A stretch of 64,000 nt of DNA from DATGKG01 sp963783145. GTDB lineage: Bacteria > Desulfobacterota > Binatia > Binatales > Binataceae. Positions 45,014 through 52,974 of the stretch are shown here, piece after piece. Every line of letters starts with the position of its first letter. Position 1 is the first letter of the stretch. A program made the position numbers and the translations under genes. Under the pieces are notes generated by a model. The model was given only the letters and a program-made list of their open reading frames with translations. It had not been told where the DNA came from and searched no databases. The DNA lies in assembly GCA_963783145.1 (NCBI GenBank), contig CAWAMM010000007.1, positions 806,001-870,000 on the forward strand, written 5' to 3'.

Positions 45014-45529
45014 TTACTCCCCTACTGAATTTTCGATCGCGGAAACCTGGCGGTCTCCACGCCGCGAATAGTCCTCAATCGCACGCACCAGTTTTCGCGC
45101 AAACTCGGCGAAGGATTCGATTTCCGATGCGTCTTGCGTCATCCAGACCGATTCGATCGCGGCCTCGCGGCTGCGCTTCAAATCCGCCAGCGCACGCTCG
45201 CCCGTCGACGTCAGCCGATACTCGCGATTGCGCCCGTCATTTTGCGAGATGGCGACCGATACCAGTCCCGCATCGAGCAGTTGCCGCAGCGTGCGCGAAA
45301 CCGCCGCCGCGGAACTCTCTCGGCGGCGCGCAAACATCGAGGGCATGAAGCGCCGCGAGCCGATTTCCTCCATCACCCGCCATTGCTCGACCGTGACGCC
45401 GGCCTCTGCCGCGAGGGTATCGCGCCGGCGCTCGAAGACATCTACCAATATCGCCAGTTGCTCGATCGCCTCATGGATGTGGCGCGTCTTGGCAGTCGCG
45501 ACGCCCGCGCGTTTCGGAGCTACTTTCAC
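45014..45529 (-). CDS. MarR-family transcriptional regulator
   Basis: 171 residues. The winged helix has AGVTVEQWRVMEEIG, SSAAAVSRTLRQLLDAGLVSV and the wing DGRNREYRLTSTG. The start codon is GTG at 45529, directly after a promoter whose spacer holds a palindrome (see the promoter entry). It is first in the operon with leuC and leuD, so it probably autoregulates and thereby controls leucine biosynthesis. That arrangement is not the normal leu regulation. Confidence 0.88.
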   Translation of the reverse strand: MKVAPKRAGVATAKTRHIHEAIEQLAILVDVFERRRDTLAAEAGVTVEQWRVMEEIGSRRFMPSMFARRRESSAAAVSRTLRQLLDAGLVSVAISQNDGRNREYRLTSTGERALADLKRSREAAIESVWMTQDASEIESFAEFARKLVRAIEDYSRRGDRQVSAIENSVGE

Positions 45530-45536
45530 GAAGGAG

Positions 45537-45565
45537 ATTATTAACTGATGTTAAGTATTTGTCAA
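45537..45565 (-). promoter_or_regulatory. Promoter with MarR-type palindrome, leaderless start
   Basis: On the minus strand TTGACA (45565-45560), a 17-nt spacer and AATAAT (45542-45537) form a near-consensus promoter. The palindrome TTAAC-N4-GTTAA (45541-45554) occupies the spacer and touches the -10. The GTG start is only 7 nt after the -10, so the mRNA would start at or beside it. Confidence 0.8.
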
Positions 45566-45615
45566 ACCTCGTCGAACGTGTAGCAACTGTTCAGGGGCGG
45601 TGGAGGTGGACGACG

Positions 45616-45783
45616 ATGGAATCGGACCAGTCTCGCGGATCGAAATCTTCTGAGACCGAATTGGAGGCCGAGCGCGGTGCCACGCTATGCGATGCTTGCG
45701 GCTCGCCGATGAAACCGATGGGGCATTGCAAATACTGGTGCCTCAAATGCGGCTTCCTGCGCACCTGCAACGATGTGATCTGA
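45616..45783 (+). CDS. Small zinc-ribbon protein
   Basis: 55 residues with CDACGSPM and YWCLKCGF, two Cys pairs of a zinc ribbon, and a Glu/Ser-rich N terminus. ATG 45616 follows GGAGG by 9 nt. Its function is unknown; many such proteins bind metal or assist nearby enzymes. Confidence 0.7.
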   Translation: MESDQSRGSKSSETELEAERGATLCDACGSPMKPMGHCKYWCLKCGFLRTCNDVI

Positions 45784-45851
45784 GATTGTGCCGCGGCCTC
45801 GCTTGACGGGTTGCGGGCGGCGCATTACCTACCGTCCCAGAGGCCATCGTG

Positions 45852-46805
45852 ATGACAGACACATTCACGGACCGCATCGATGTCCATTTCCACTATCTGA
45901 GCCCCGAGTATCGCGAGAAAATGATCGATGCCATCGGCAGTTGGCCCGATGGATTTGCTGCGCCGCAATGGAGCGCCGAGGGCGCGCTCGCGATGATGGA
46001 CCGGATGGGTATCGCAACCGGAATGCTGTCGGTCTCCTCTCCCGGAGTTCATTTCGGCAACGATGCGCACTCCCGCTCGCTCGCACGCTCGGTCAACGAA
46101 TTCGCCGCGCGCATGATGGCCGATCATCGCGGGCGCTTTGGCGGCTTCGCCAGCCTCCCACTTCCTGACGTCGACGGCGCGCTGGAAGAAATCGCCTACG
46201 CCTTCGACACCCTCAAGCTCGATGGCGTCGTCGTGCTGACCAACTTCAATGGCGTGTACCTGGGAGACCAGCGGCTCGATCCGGTCTTCGATGAGCTCAA
46301 TCGGCGCGGCGCGGTAATCTTCATTCATCCCACCTCGCCGATATGCTGGCAGCAGAGCGCGCTGGGATATCCGCGCCCGATGATCGAATTCACGTTCGAC
46401 AGCACGCGCGCGGTGGTCAACCTGATCTTCAGCGGCACGCTGGCGCGATGTCCCAAGCTTCGCATCATTGTTCCCCACGCGGGCGGCACGCTGCCGTTTC
46501 TCGCTCGCCGAATCGGCATGTTCGCGCGAGGCCTCGCGGAGCGGGCCATCTCTCCCAGCGCGGAGGATCAGTTGCGTCGGCTCTACTACGATCTCGCAGG
46601 ATCGCCGGGCTCGAACGCGCTTGCGCCGTTGCTCGAAATGACCGAACGCTCGCACATCCTGTATGGCAGCGACTATGTTCACACTCCCGAGCCGATCGTG
46701 GCAGCGCATCTCAACGAATTGATGGGCAGCAAGCTGTTGTCGCCCGAGGACTTCCGCGCCATCGGACGCACCAACGCACTGTCTCTATTTCCGCATCTGC
46801 GGTGA
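45852..46805 (+). CDS. Amidohydrolase family 2 (ACMSD-like) metal-dependent decarboxylase/hydrolase
   Basis: 317 residues. The metal-binding IDVHFHY at the N terminus, FIHPTSPICW in the middle, and IIVPHAGGTLPFLARRIGMF and HILYGSDYVHTPEPIVAAHL near the C terminus match the amidohydrolase_2 (ACMSD / gamma-resorcylate decarboxylase) fold. The start is the ATG after an in-frame GTG. It belongs with the SnoaL, cupin, Rieske and PhyH genes downstream, a set found in aromatic degradation. Confidence 0.9.
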   Translation: MTDTFTDRIDVHFHYLSPEYREKMIDAIGSWPDGFAAPQWSAEGALAMMDRMGIATGMLSVSSPGVHFGNDAHSRSLARSVNEFAARMMADHRGRFGGFASLPLPDVDGALEEIAYAFDTLKLDGVVVLTNFNGVYLGDQRLDPVFDELNRRGAVIFIHPTSPICWQQSALGYPRPMIEFTFDSTRAVVNLIFSGTLARCPKLRIIVPHAGGTLPFLARRIGMFARGLAERAISPSAEDQLRRLYYDLAGSPGSNALAPLLEMTERSHILYGSDYVHTPEPIVAAHLNELMGSKLLSPEDFRAIGRTNALSLFPHLR

Positions 46806-46831
46806 ACAGATCCCGGTTCAGCATTGCCTCC

Positions 46832-46936
46832 GTGCCGGTTGCTCGTAGGGGTCGTTCGCGAACGACCCGCAGCGCTGATGCGCGCGCGGAGATCTTCGCA
46901 ACCGGCACATCGTTGCGGGCGCTTCGCGAAGCGCCC
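46832..46936. repeat. REP-like palindromic repeat pair
   Basis: Two perfect 20-bp palindromes, GGGTCGTTCGCGAACGACCC (46849-46868) and GGGCGCTTCGCGAAGCGCCC (46917-46936), share the centre TTCGCGAA. They are linked by an inverted repeat GTGCCGGTTGC (46832-46842) / GCAACCGGCAC (46898-46908). The layout is that of a BIME/REP element between two co-oriented genes. Confidence 0.85.
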
Positions 46937-47013
46937 CTGCCAGGAATTGCCCGAACCCGGCCAGCGGCGGCATCGCTTGACGCAGTCGCGCATGCCATCG
47001 AAAATTCAGCGCA

Positions 47014-47430
47014 ATGAGCAATCAACCGGCTGTCGAAGTCGTGCAACGCATCTACAAAGCGATCGTCGAAGGAGACATTCCTGCCCGCTTGAGTTTGGTG
47101 ACCGACGATTTTGATCTGCGTTTATTTGGTTCCGACAAGGTTCCAATGGCGGGAAGGTGGCGCGGTCGAGAAGGTCTGGAACAATTCCTTACCATCATTG
47201 CAGATTCGCTCGAGTTTCAAATTTTCCAACCGGACGAATTTATCATTGCCGGAAATGACGTGGTCGTGCTCGGCCACGAACGATGCGTGGTGCGATCGAC
47301 TGGACGGGTGGTTGATGCCAACTGGGCCCACGTCTGGACGGTCCGCGACGGGCTGATCAGCAGGCACCTCGAATACACCGACACTGCGGCTTGGGAGCGC
47401 GGGTTTGCTGCCGCGGAGAACCCTCACTAG
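47014..47430 (+). CDS. SnoaL/ketosteroid-isomerase-like protein
   Basis: 138 residues. NTF2-like fold with AVEVVQRIYKAIVEGDIPARLSLVTDDFDLRLFG, then GRWRGREGLEQFLTIIAD and ANWAHVWTVRDGLISRHLEY. This is the isomerase/dehydratase-type SnoaL pattern, with unknown substrate. No strong ribosome binding site precedes the ATG. Confidence 0.83.
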   Translation: MSNQPAVEVVQRIYKAIVEGDIPARLSLVTDDFDLRLFGSDKVPMAGRWRGREGLEQFLTIIADSLEFQIFQPDEFIIAGNDVVVLGHERCVVRSTGRVVDANWAHVWTVRDGLISRHLEYTDTAAWERGFAAAENPH

Positions 47431-47477
47431 ACGGGGATGCTTGACGCCATCGCGGGTGGCGCGCTAAGGCCACCTCC

Positions 47478-48323
47478 ATGAAGACCGCGCGCGTTGCCAC
47501 CACCGAATGGGGTACCGTCTCGGGCCATCGCTCTGGGGGCATCGATTTCAAACGCCTAATCCAAGGTGCGGATGGCGCCCCCGACAACTTCGAGTTCAGC
47601 CTCGTGCGCACCGCGGGCGACTACTACACCCCGCGTCATCGGCATAATTTCGATCAGATTCGCTTTTGCCTCGAAGGCTCGATGAACTACGCGCCTGGCA
47701 AGAATCTCGCCGCCGGCGCCGTCGGATATTTTCCCGAGGGCACCTTTTACGGGCCGCAGCAGGACACTATCGGCTCGATTGTGTGCATCGTGCAGATGGG
47801 CGGCGCCGCGGGTTACGGCTTCATGAGCTATCGCCAGCTCAACGACGGCTACCAGCGGCTTTCCGATCTCGGCAATTTTGATAAAGGCGTGTTCACTCGC
47901 ACCACTGATGACGGTCGCTCGCGCCGCAAGGACGGCTACGAGGCGATTTGGGAGTACGTCAACAAGCGCGACCTCGAATATCCGCCGCCGCGATACGAAG
48001 AGCCGATCGTAATGCATCCGGAAAACTTCGGATGGCGCGCGATTGGTGGCGGCTTCGACTACAAGCATCTCGGCTCCTTCGGCGAGCGCGGGCTGGAAGT
48101 CGGTTTCGTTCGTGGGCCGCGTGGCGCGACCCATACGCTTGGTGCGCTCCCATCGCCGGAACTGGCACTGGTGACCAAGGGCGCGTTTGCAGTCGAGAGT
48201 TTGCCGGGCGAGAAACTCGATGAGCATTCGGCGTGGTTCGTCGATGCGCGCGATCAGGGCACCAAATTCGAGGTCCTCGAGGACACCGAGTTTTTTCTGA
48301 TTCGGATGCCTACGTTCAACTGA
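47478..48323 (+). CDS. Bicupin-like protein
   Basis: 281 residues. A first cupin barrel has YYTPRHRHNFDQIRFCLEGSMNY with His residues at the metal positions; a second C-terminal barrel-like half has VGFVRGPRGATHTLGALPSPELALVTKG. It may be a dioxygenase, isomerase or regulator. It lies 22 bases upstream of the Rieske gene, suggesting a shared pathway. Confidence 0.72.
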   Translation: MKTARVATTEWGTVSGHRSGGIDFKRLIQGADGAPDNFEFSLVRTAGDYYTPRHRHNFDQIRFCLEGSMNYAPGKNLAAGAVGYFPEGTFYGPQQDTIGSIVCIVQMGGAAGYGFMSYRQLNDGYQRLSDLGNFDKGVFTRTTDDGRSRRKDGYEAIWEYVNKRDLEYPPPRYEEPIVMHPENFGWRAIGGGFDYKHLGSFGERGLEVGFVRGPRGATHTLGALPSPELALVTKGAFAVESLPGEKLDEHSAWFVDARDQGTKFEVLEDTEFFLIRMPTFN

Positions 48324-48345
48324 ATTCCGCTTTCGGGGGAGCAAC

Positions 48346-49335
48346 ATGGCAGCACGCGCGATGCATACGGCTACGCGAACTCGCAAACCCACAAGGGGAA
48401 AGCAAGCAGCAGGCCGGTTTCATCAATGCTGGTACGCGATCGCACGCTCCGATGAGGTCGCGCCTGGCCAGGTCATCGGTCGCGATTTCCTCGAAGGCCG
48501 CGCGGTCGTCTATCGCGGCGAAAGCGGGACACCCGCAGTGATGAGCGCATGGTGCCGCCATCTCGGCGCCGACATGAGCATGGGCAAAGTCATCGGCGAC
48601 GATATCCGCTGCGCATTTCATCATTGGCAATACGGCCCCGATGGCGGATGCACCAAGATTCCCGCCTCCGACAAGATCCCGAAAGCCGCCATGCTGTTCA
48701 AATTTCCTACTGCGGAGAAGTGGGGCCTCATCTGGGCGTTCAACGGTCCCGAGCCGCTCTACGATGTTCCCGATTTTCCGGGCTATAGCGCTTCCGATCT
48801 CGATTTCCGCACTGCCGAGGCCTTCGATCTGCCGGTCGAGCCGTGGGTGCCGTTCACCAACTCGATGGACTTTCAGCATCTGCGCGTCCTGCATGGCCTC
48901 AAGATCGACTGCAATCCCGATCAGATCCACGTCGGACCATACAAGATCGAGTACGATGTGCGCTTCGAGGATCCGCAACTCGGCATCTTCGATCAGTCGA
49001 TTCGCGTCAGCGGCACCAACACCATCGCACTGTCCGGCAAGCTCAATGGAATGAGTGTGCTCTCGATGGCGACCGGCACGCCGACGCCCGACGGCCGCAC
49101 GCACGGATGGTCGGTGACCGCGACCCCGCTAGCAGAGGGTGACGAGGAGACGCGTGCGCAACGCATCCAGATCGGGCAGGCGTTTTTTCAGCGCCTGATC
49201 GAGGAAGACACGCCGATCATGAGCACGATTCGGTTTCGCGAGGGCCTGCTCATCGACGCCGACCGCGCGCTCGCGATGTTCTTTCAGTATGTGAAGAAGT
49301 TTCCGACCTCGCAGCCCGCCGCGCGCTTCACCTGA
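48346..49335 (+). CDS. Rieske non-heme iron oxygenase (aromatic-ring-hydroxylating type alpha subunit)
   Basis: 329 residues. The Rieske [2Fe-2S] ligands are CRHLGADMSMGK and CAFHHWQYG. The mononuclear iron site is in NSMDFQHLRVLHG, with the Asp bridge and two His. Length and layout fit the short Rieske oxygenases that act on aromatics or steroid-like substrates. GGGGAG precedes the ATG. It is next to the convergent PhyH gene. Confidence 0.92.
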   Translation: MAARAMHTATRTRKPTRGKQAAGRFHQCWYAIARSDEVAPGQVIGRDFLEGRAVVYRGESGTPAVMSAWCRHLGADMSMGKVIGDDIRCAFHHWQYGPDGGCTKIPASDKIPKAAMLFKFPTAEKWGLIWAFNGPEPLYDVPDFPGYSASDLDFRTAEAFDLPVEPWVPFTNSMDFQHLRVLHGLKIDCNPDQIHVGPYKIEYDVRFEDPQLGIFDQSIRVSGTNTIALSGKLNGMSVLSMATGTPTPDGRTHGWSVTATPLAEGDEETRAQRIQIGQAFFQRLIEEDTPIMSTIRFREGLLIDADRALAMFFQYVKKFPTSQPAARFT

Positions 49336-50169
49336 TTACGCGGCCGCCTCGCGCTCAGCGCTGTAGAGCGCACTCCAGTCAACGCCGCGCTGATAGACCG
49401 TCGATGAAAGGACGATGCGCGGCGTCGCGAGGCGGTTGGGCGAAGCCGCGTGCATCATCACCGGATCCACGAGGTAAACGTCGCCCGGCTCGCCGGTCAT
49501 CTCGACCACGCGGACTTCGACATCTTCGAGTGTGGTCCCCTGCTGCATGAAGCGCTCCACGCGATCGAGCGCGGGCCGATGCGAACACAGCTCGTTGATC
49601 CACTCATTACGCTGCATCAGGCCTTTGCGGATATCGGCCGAGCGCAATTTGGCCACGCCACGCGCGTCGGCGAGCATGTGCGCAAGCCGCGGCGAACCCG
49701 CGAGAGCAAGCGTCGCACCGCCGCGCGGCGCCACCTCCGCGAGGCAAGCGAACATCCGCACGCCGTAAAGATCCGGCAGCGCGCGCACCATCGGCGCATC
49801 GAAGTGCCAACCCGCATGCGGCACGTCCCATCCATTGGGCGCTTCAGGAAATGCGCCAGGGAACGAGACCAGCAGCGAACCCCAATGCTGATCGCAGTCC
49901 CATTTTTCCGGCGCGAGGAGCTGATCGAGGTTCGCGCGGAGCGTGGGATTCACGACCTGCGCGACGGTGATCGCTTTGGGACGCTCTTTGGTTCCCATGA
50001 TGCGCTGCGCCGGCCACGTTGCGGGATCGTCGCGGCGAACCTTGTAATTGCGGGCCATCATGTCCCATACGCTGTCGCACATTGACGCCGCCGCGCGCGC
50101 CGATATCGCGCCGGGCATGCGCACGATTCCGCACCGGCGGAATTCGTCGAGTTGTTGGGGAGTAAGCAT
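49336..50169 (-). CDS. Phytanoyl-CoA dioxygenase (PhyH) family protein
   Basis: 277 residues. The 2-oxoglutarate Fe(II) triad is visible: H-x-D in GWHFDAPMV and the distal His in DPVMMHAASPNR, with an Arg after it that would bind 2OG. The start MLTPQQLDEFRRCGIVRMPGAI is typical. ATG 50169 was chosen over the upstream extension to 50220. It stops right where the convergent Rieske gene ends. Confidence 0.88.
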   Translation of the reverse strand: MLTPQQLDEFRRCGIVRMPGAISARAAASMCDSVWDMMARNYKVRRDDPATWPAQRIMGTKERPKAITVAQVVNPTLRANLDQLLAPEKWDCDQHWGSLLVSFPGAFPEAPNGWDVPHAGWHFDAPMVRALPDLYGVRMFACLAEVAPRGGATLALAGSPRLAHMLADARGVAKLRSADIRKGLMQRNEWINELCSHRPALDRVERFMQQGTTLEDVEVRVVEMTGEPGDVYLVDPVMMHAASPNRLATPRIVLSSTVYQRGVDWSALYSAEREAAA

Positions 50170-50267
50170 AGCGACACTTTCAGCTGAGTGACCCCATTTT
50201 GTGAAACCGCACGTTCCCATGCAAGTTGGGGAGATGTCACAATAATGCGGAAAGACGCCGACGCCCG

Positions 50268-50954
50268 ATGGAATTTCACATCATAACGCTGTTCCCGGAG
50301 ATGTTCGAGTCGCCGTTTCGCGGCGGCATGGTCGGACGTGCGATTGAACAGGGAATCATTGCTGTCAAACCGCATCCGTTGCGGCCTTTCGGTCTCGGGA
50401 ATTACAGACAGGTCGATGACCAGCCCTACGGCGGAGGAAGCGGCATGGTGATGCGGCCGGAACCGATCGCCGCAGCTATCGATGCGGTGATGGCCGAGCA
50501 TCCAGATCTGTGGCGTATCCTGATGACGCCGCAGGGCGCGCCGCTATCGCAGCATAAGGTGCGCGAACTCGCCAAGCGCAAGCCCGGTCTGCTGCTGATC
50601 GCCGGTCGTTATGAGGGCGTCGATGAGCGCGTTCGCGCATTGGTTGATGAGGAAATTTCCATCGGCGACTACGTCCTCTCGGGCGGCGAGCTCCCTGCGA
50701 TGGTTTTGATCGAGGCGGTCGCGCGCATGCAGCCCGGAGTGCTGGGCAATGCTGAATCGGTGATCGAAGAATCGTTCAGCGCGGATCTTCTGGAGTATCC
50801 GCAATACACGCGGCCCGAGGAGTTTCGGGGGATGCGCGTGCCCGAGATCCTATTGAGTGGCGACCATGGCAAAATTCGCGCGTGGCGCGAGGCGCAGGCG
50901 CGGAAACGCACGGAAGAGCGCCGCCCCGATCTACTCGGACGTCGAAAGCCGTAG
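50268..50954 (+). CDS. trmD: tRNA (guanine-N1)-methyltransferase TrmD
   Basis: 228 residues. The family start MEFHIITLFPEMFESPFRGG is followed by YRQVDDQPYGGGSGMVM and the SPOUT trefoil knot EEISIGDYVLSGGELPAMV. It makes m1G37 in tRNA. The frame opens at 50226 but ATG 50268 matches TrmD start. It is followed immediately by the SPOUT gene, DUF29 and rplS. Confidence 0.96.
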   Translation: MEFHIITLFPEMFESPFRGGMVGRAIEQGIIAVKPHPLRPFGLGNYRQVDDQPYGGGSGMVMRPEPIAAAIDAVMAEHPDLWRILMTPQGAPLSQHKVRELAKRKPGLLLIAGRYEGVDERVRALVDEEISIGDYVLSGGELPAMVLIEAVARMQPGVLGNAESVIEESFSADLLEYPQYTRPEEFRGMRVPEILLSGDHGKIRAWREAQARKRTEERRPDLLGRRKP

Positions 50955-51512
50955 ATGTCAGATCTGTTCCTCGCGTTGATTCATCATCCGGTAGTCGACC
51001 GCAACGGCCGCATCGTCACCTCGGCGATCACCAGCCTCGATCTCCACGACATCGCACGGTCCGCGCATACCTATGGCGTGAAGCGCGCATACATCGTGCA
51101 TCCTATACCGGAGCAGCGCGAGTTCGCCGCGACGGTGATCGATCATTGGCGCTTCGACTTCGGACGCAGCTTCGATGGCCGCCGGCGTGAGGCATTGGAG
51201 ATAATCAAAATCGTCGATACCCTCGACGACGCGATCGCCGATGCCTCCGACATCGGAGGATCACGACCGCTGATCGTGCATACCTCGGCGCGCACCTCGG
51301 GCGGTATGATGACATCTGACCTCCGTCGAAAGCTTGAGGCTCCCGATGCGCCGCCGATGATGATTCTGTTCGGCACTGGGTTCGGACTTGCCCCCGCCGT
51401 TCTCGAGCGCGCGGACATCGTGCTCAATGCGATCCTCGGGCCCGGCGATTACAACCATCTGTCAGTGCGCGCCGCGGTCAGCATCATGCTCGATCGCCTG
51501 CGCGGCCGGTGA
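50955..51512 (+). CDS. SPOUT-type RNA methyltransferase (RNA_Me_trans family)
   Basis: 185 residues starting right after the trmD stop. LFLALIHHPVVDRNGRIVTSAITSLDLHDIARSAHTYGV starts the family and the C-terminal knot LFGTGFGLAPAVLERADIVLNAILGPGDYNHLSVRAAVSIML is diagnostic. This family occurs between trmD and rplS in several thermophiles and deltaproteobacteria. Target RNA is unknown. Confidence 0.9.
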   Translation: MSDLFLALIHHPVVDRNGRIVTSAITSLDLHDIARSAHTYGVKRAYIVHPIPEQREFAATVIDHWRFDFGRSFDGRRREALEIIKIVDTLDDAIADASDIGGSRPLIVHTSARTSGGMMTSDLRRKLEAPDAPPMMILFGTGFGLAPAVLERADIVLNAILGPGDYNHLSVRAAVSIMLDRLRGR

Positions 51513-52057
51513 GCGATTTGCGCGAATCCATTACGCGCGCCACACTAGACTTCATGAAGACCACCGCAACATCGCCAGGGAGTCTTCCTCGCGGGCCGGC
51601 ACGCAGGTCAGGTTACGAGGATGATTTCTATGCATGGTTGCTCTCCCAAGTCAGCGCATTGAGAGAACGGCGCTTCCACGATCTGGATTTGGAAAATTTG
51701 ATCGAGGAGGTCGAGGATTTGGCGAGGGGCCTTCCGCGCGAGCTTCGAAACCGATTCAGGGTTATCCTGGTACATCTTCTTAAGTGGAGATATCAGCCTG
51801 GGAAAAGGTCGACCTCGTGGAAAGTAACCCTGTTGGAGCAGAGGGATCAGGTCGAGCAGCTTCTTGCGCAAAGTCCAAGTCTTCGCCAACAGGTTCCGCA
51901 CTTTATCGAGAAGACTTACGTGTCCGCGACCAAACGAGCGGCCGTGGAGATGCGACGCGAGAAAGTGCGACACATCTTCCCGCCACAATGCCCATGGACC
52001 CCGGCCCAAATCCTCGATGAGGACTACCTGCCAAACGGCATGCGGACGCGAGGTTGA
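51509..52057 (+). CDS. DUF29 family protein
   Basis: 182 residues. DUF29 core: YEDDFYAWLLSQVSALRERRFHDLDLENLIEEVEDL and FRVILVHLLKWRYQPGKRSTSW. DUF29 is abundant in cyanobacteria and some proteobacteria, with no known function. It begins with GTG overlapping the upstream TGA, and ATG 51554 is the alternative. Its insertion between the methyltransferase and rplS is unusual. Confidence 0.85.
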   Translation: MSDLRESITRATLDFMKTTATSPGSLPRGPARRSGYEDDFYAWLLSQVSALRERRFHDLDLENLIEEVEDLARGLPRELRNRFRVILVHLLKWRYQPGKRSTSWKVTLLEQRDQVEQLLAQSPSLRQQVPHFIEKTYVSATKRAAVEMRREKVRHIFPPQCPWTPAQILDEDYLPNGMRTRG

Positions 52058-52109
52058 GTCGCCGATGAGGTTCCGGTAAATTGACCTGCTCTACCGAGGG
52101 CATTTTCCC

Positions 52110-52454
52110 ATGAATAGCATCATCCAGAAGGTCGAAGACCGAGGTCTTCGAAGCGACCTCCCTGAGTTCCGCGTCGGCGACAGCGTCCGCGTCCATGTGA
52201 AGGTTCGCGAGGGCGAGAAAGAGCGCATTCAGGCGTTCGAGGGCGTGGTGATCAAAATCAACCGTGGCGGCAATCGCGCGGCGTTCACGGTGCGCAAAAT
52301 TTCCTATGGGGTCGGGGTCGAGAGGATCTTCCCGCTGCACTCCCCGCGCATCGACAAACTCCAGGTGCTTTCGCGGAGCAAGGTCCGTCGGGCGAGGTTG
52401 TACTATCTGCGAGGTTTGTCCGGTAAGGCTGCCCGGCTCGATATCACTGGTTGA
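52110..52454 (+). CDS. rplS: 50S ribosomal protein L19
   Basis: 114 residues, full length. NSIIQKVEDRGLRSDLPEFRVGDSVRVHVKV and GERIFPLHSPRI-type core (GVGVERIFPLHSPRIDKLQVL) identify bL19. GAGGG lies 10 nt before the ATG. A 9-bp inverted repeat lies inside codons 8-14. Confidence 0.97.
   Translation: MNSIIQKVEDRGLRSDLPEFRVGDSVRVHVKVREGEKERIQAFEGVVIKINRGGNRAAFTVRKISYGVGVERIFPLHSPRIDKLQVLSRSKVRRARLYYLRGLSGKAARLDITG
52132..52151 (+). promoter_or_regulatory. Inverted repeat at the start of rplS
   Basis: TCGAAGACC (52132-52140) and GGTCTTCGA (52143-52151) are separated by 2 bases, within the first codons of rplS. It could fold in the mRNA and affect translation initiation. It may simply follow from codon choice. 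Confidence 0.35.
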
Positions 52455-52479
52455 TGCTTCAACCAGTACTATAGCGGTG

Positions 52480-52962
52480 CTAATTTGCCTTCGAGGGTTC
52501 CGGTCCGCGACGCGATGTCATTCGCACATTGCCGCTAAAGTAGGCCCCTTCACATACGGTGAGGTTTTCCGCGGTTATGTCGCCATAGACGCGCGCATGT
52601 GAGCCTAGATAGGCCCGCGTCGCATCCACGATGTCCCCCCGCATCTCACCCAGCACCACCAGCTTACTGGCCTTCATTTTCCCTTCGACGGTGCCGGTTT
52701 CCGCGATCACCACCAGCGATGACGAGGTCACCTCGCCCCGGAAGGTCCCCTCGATACGTACCGGCTCGTTGAAGATGAGCCGGCCCGAGACGTTGACTCC
52801 CTGACCGACGGCCACCCGTGTGCGTTCCTGAACCCAGGCGTTAGGCAACAGCGCGTCGCCGCCTTGTTGCGGATCCTTCGATCGCGAATCGGTTCGGGTT
52901 GGATTTTCGGCAATCCTGCCGCCCACTTTCACCAGGCCGGGTCGATCATTTTGCGCCGCCAT
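52480..52962 (-). CDS. Bactofilin
   Basis: 160 residues. The bactofilin beta-helix core is VAVGQGVNVSGRLIFNEPVRIEGTFRGEV followed by repeated strands VIAETGTVEGKMKASKLVVLGEMRGDIVDATRAYLGSHARVYGDI. The N terminus of ~45 residues is unstructured. It polymerises into membrane-associated filaments. It is 12 bases downstream of oppF. Confidence 0.93.
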   Translation of the reverse strand: MAAQNDRPGLVKVGGRIAENPTRTDSRSKDPQQGGDALLPNAWVQERTRVAVGQGVNVSGRLIFNEPVRIEGTFRGEVTSSSLVVIAETGTVEGKMKASKLVVLGEMRGDIVDATRAYLGSHARVYGDITAENLTVCEGAYFSGNVRMTSRRGPEPSKAN

Positions 52963-52974
52963 TGATTACTAACC

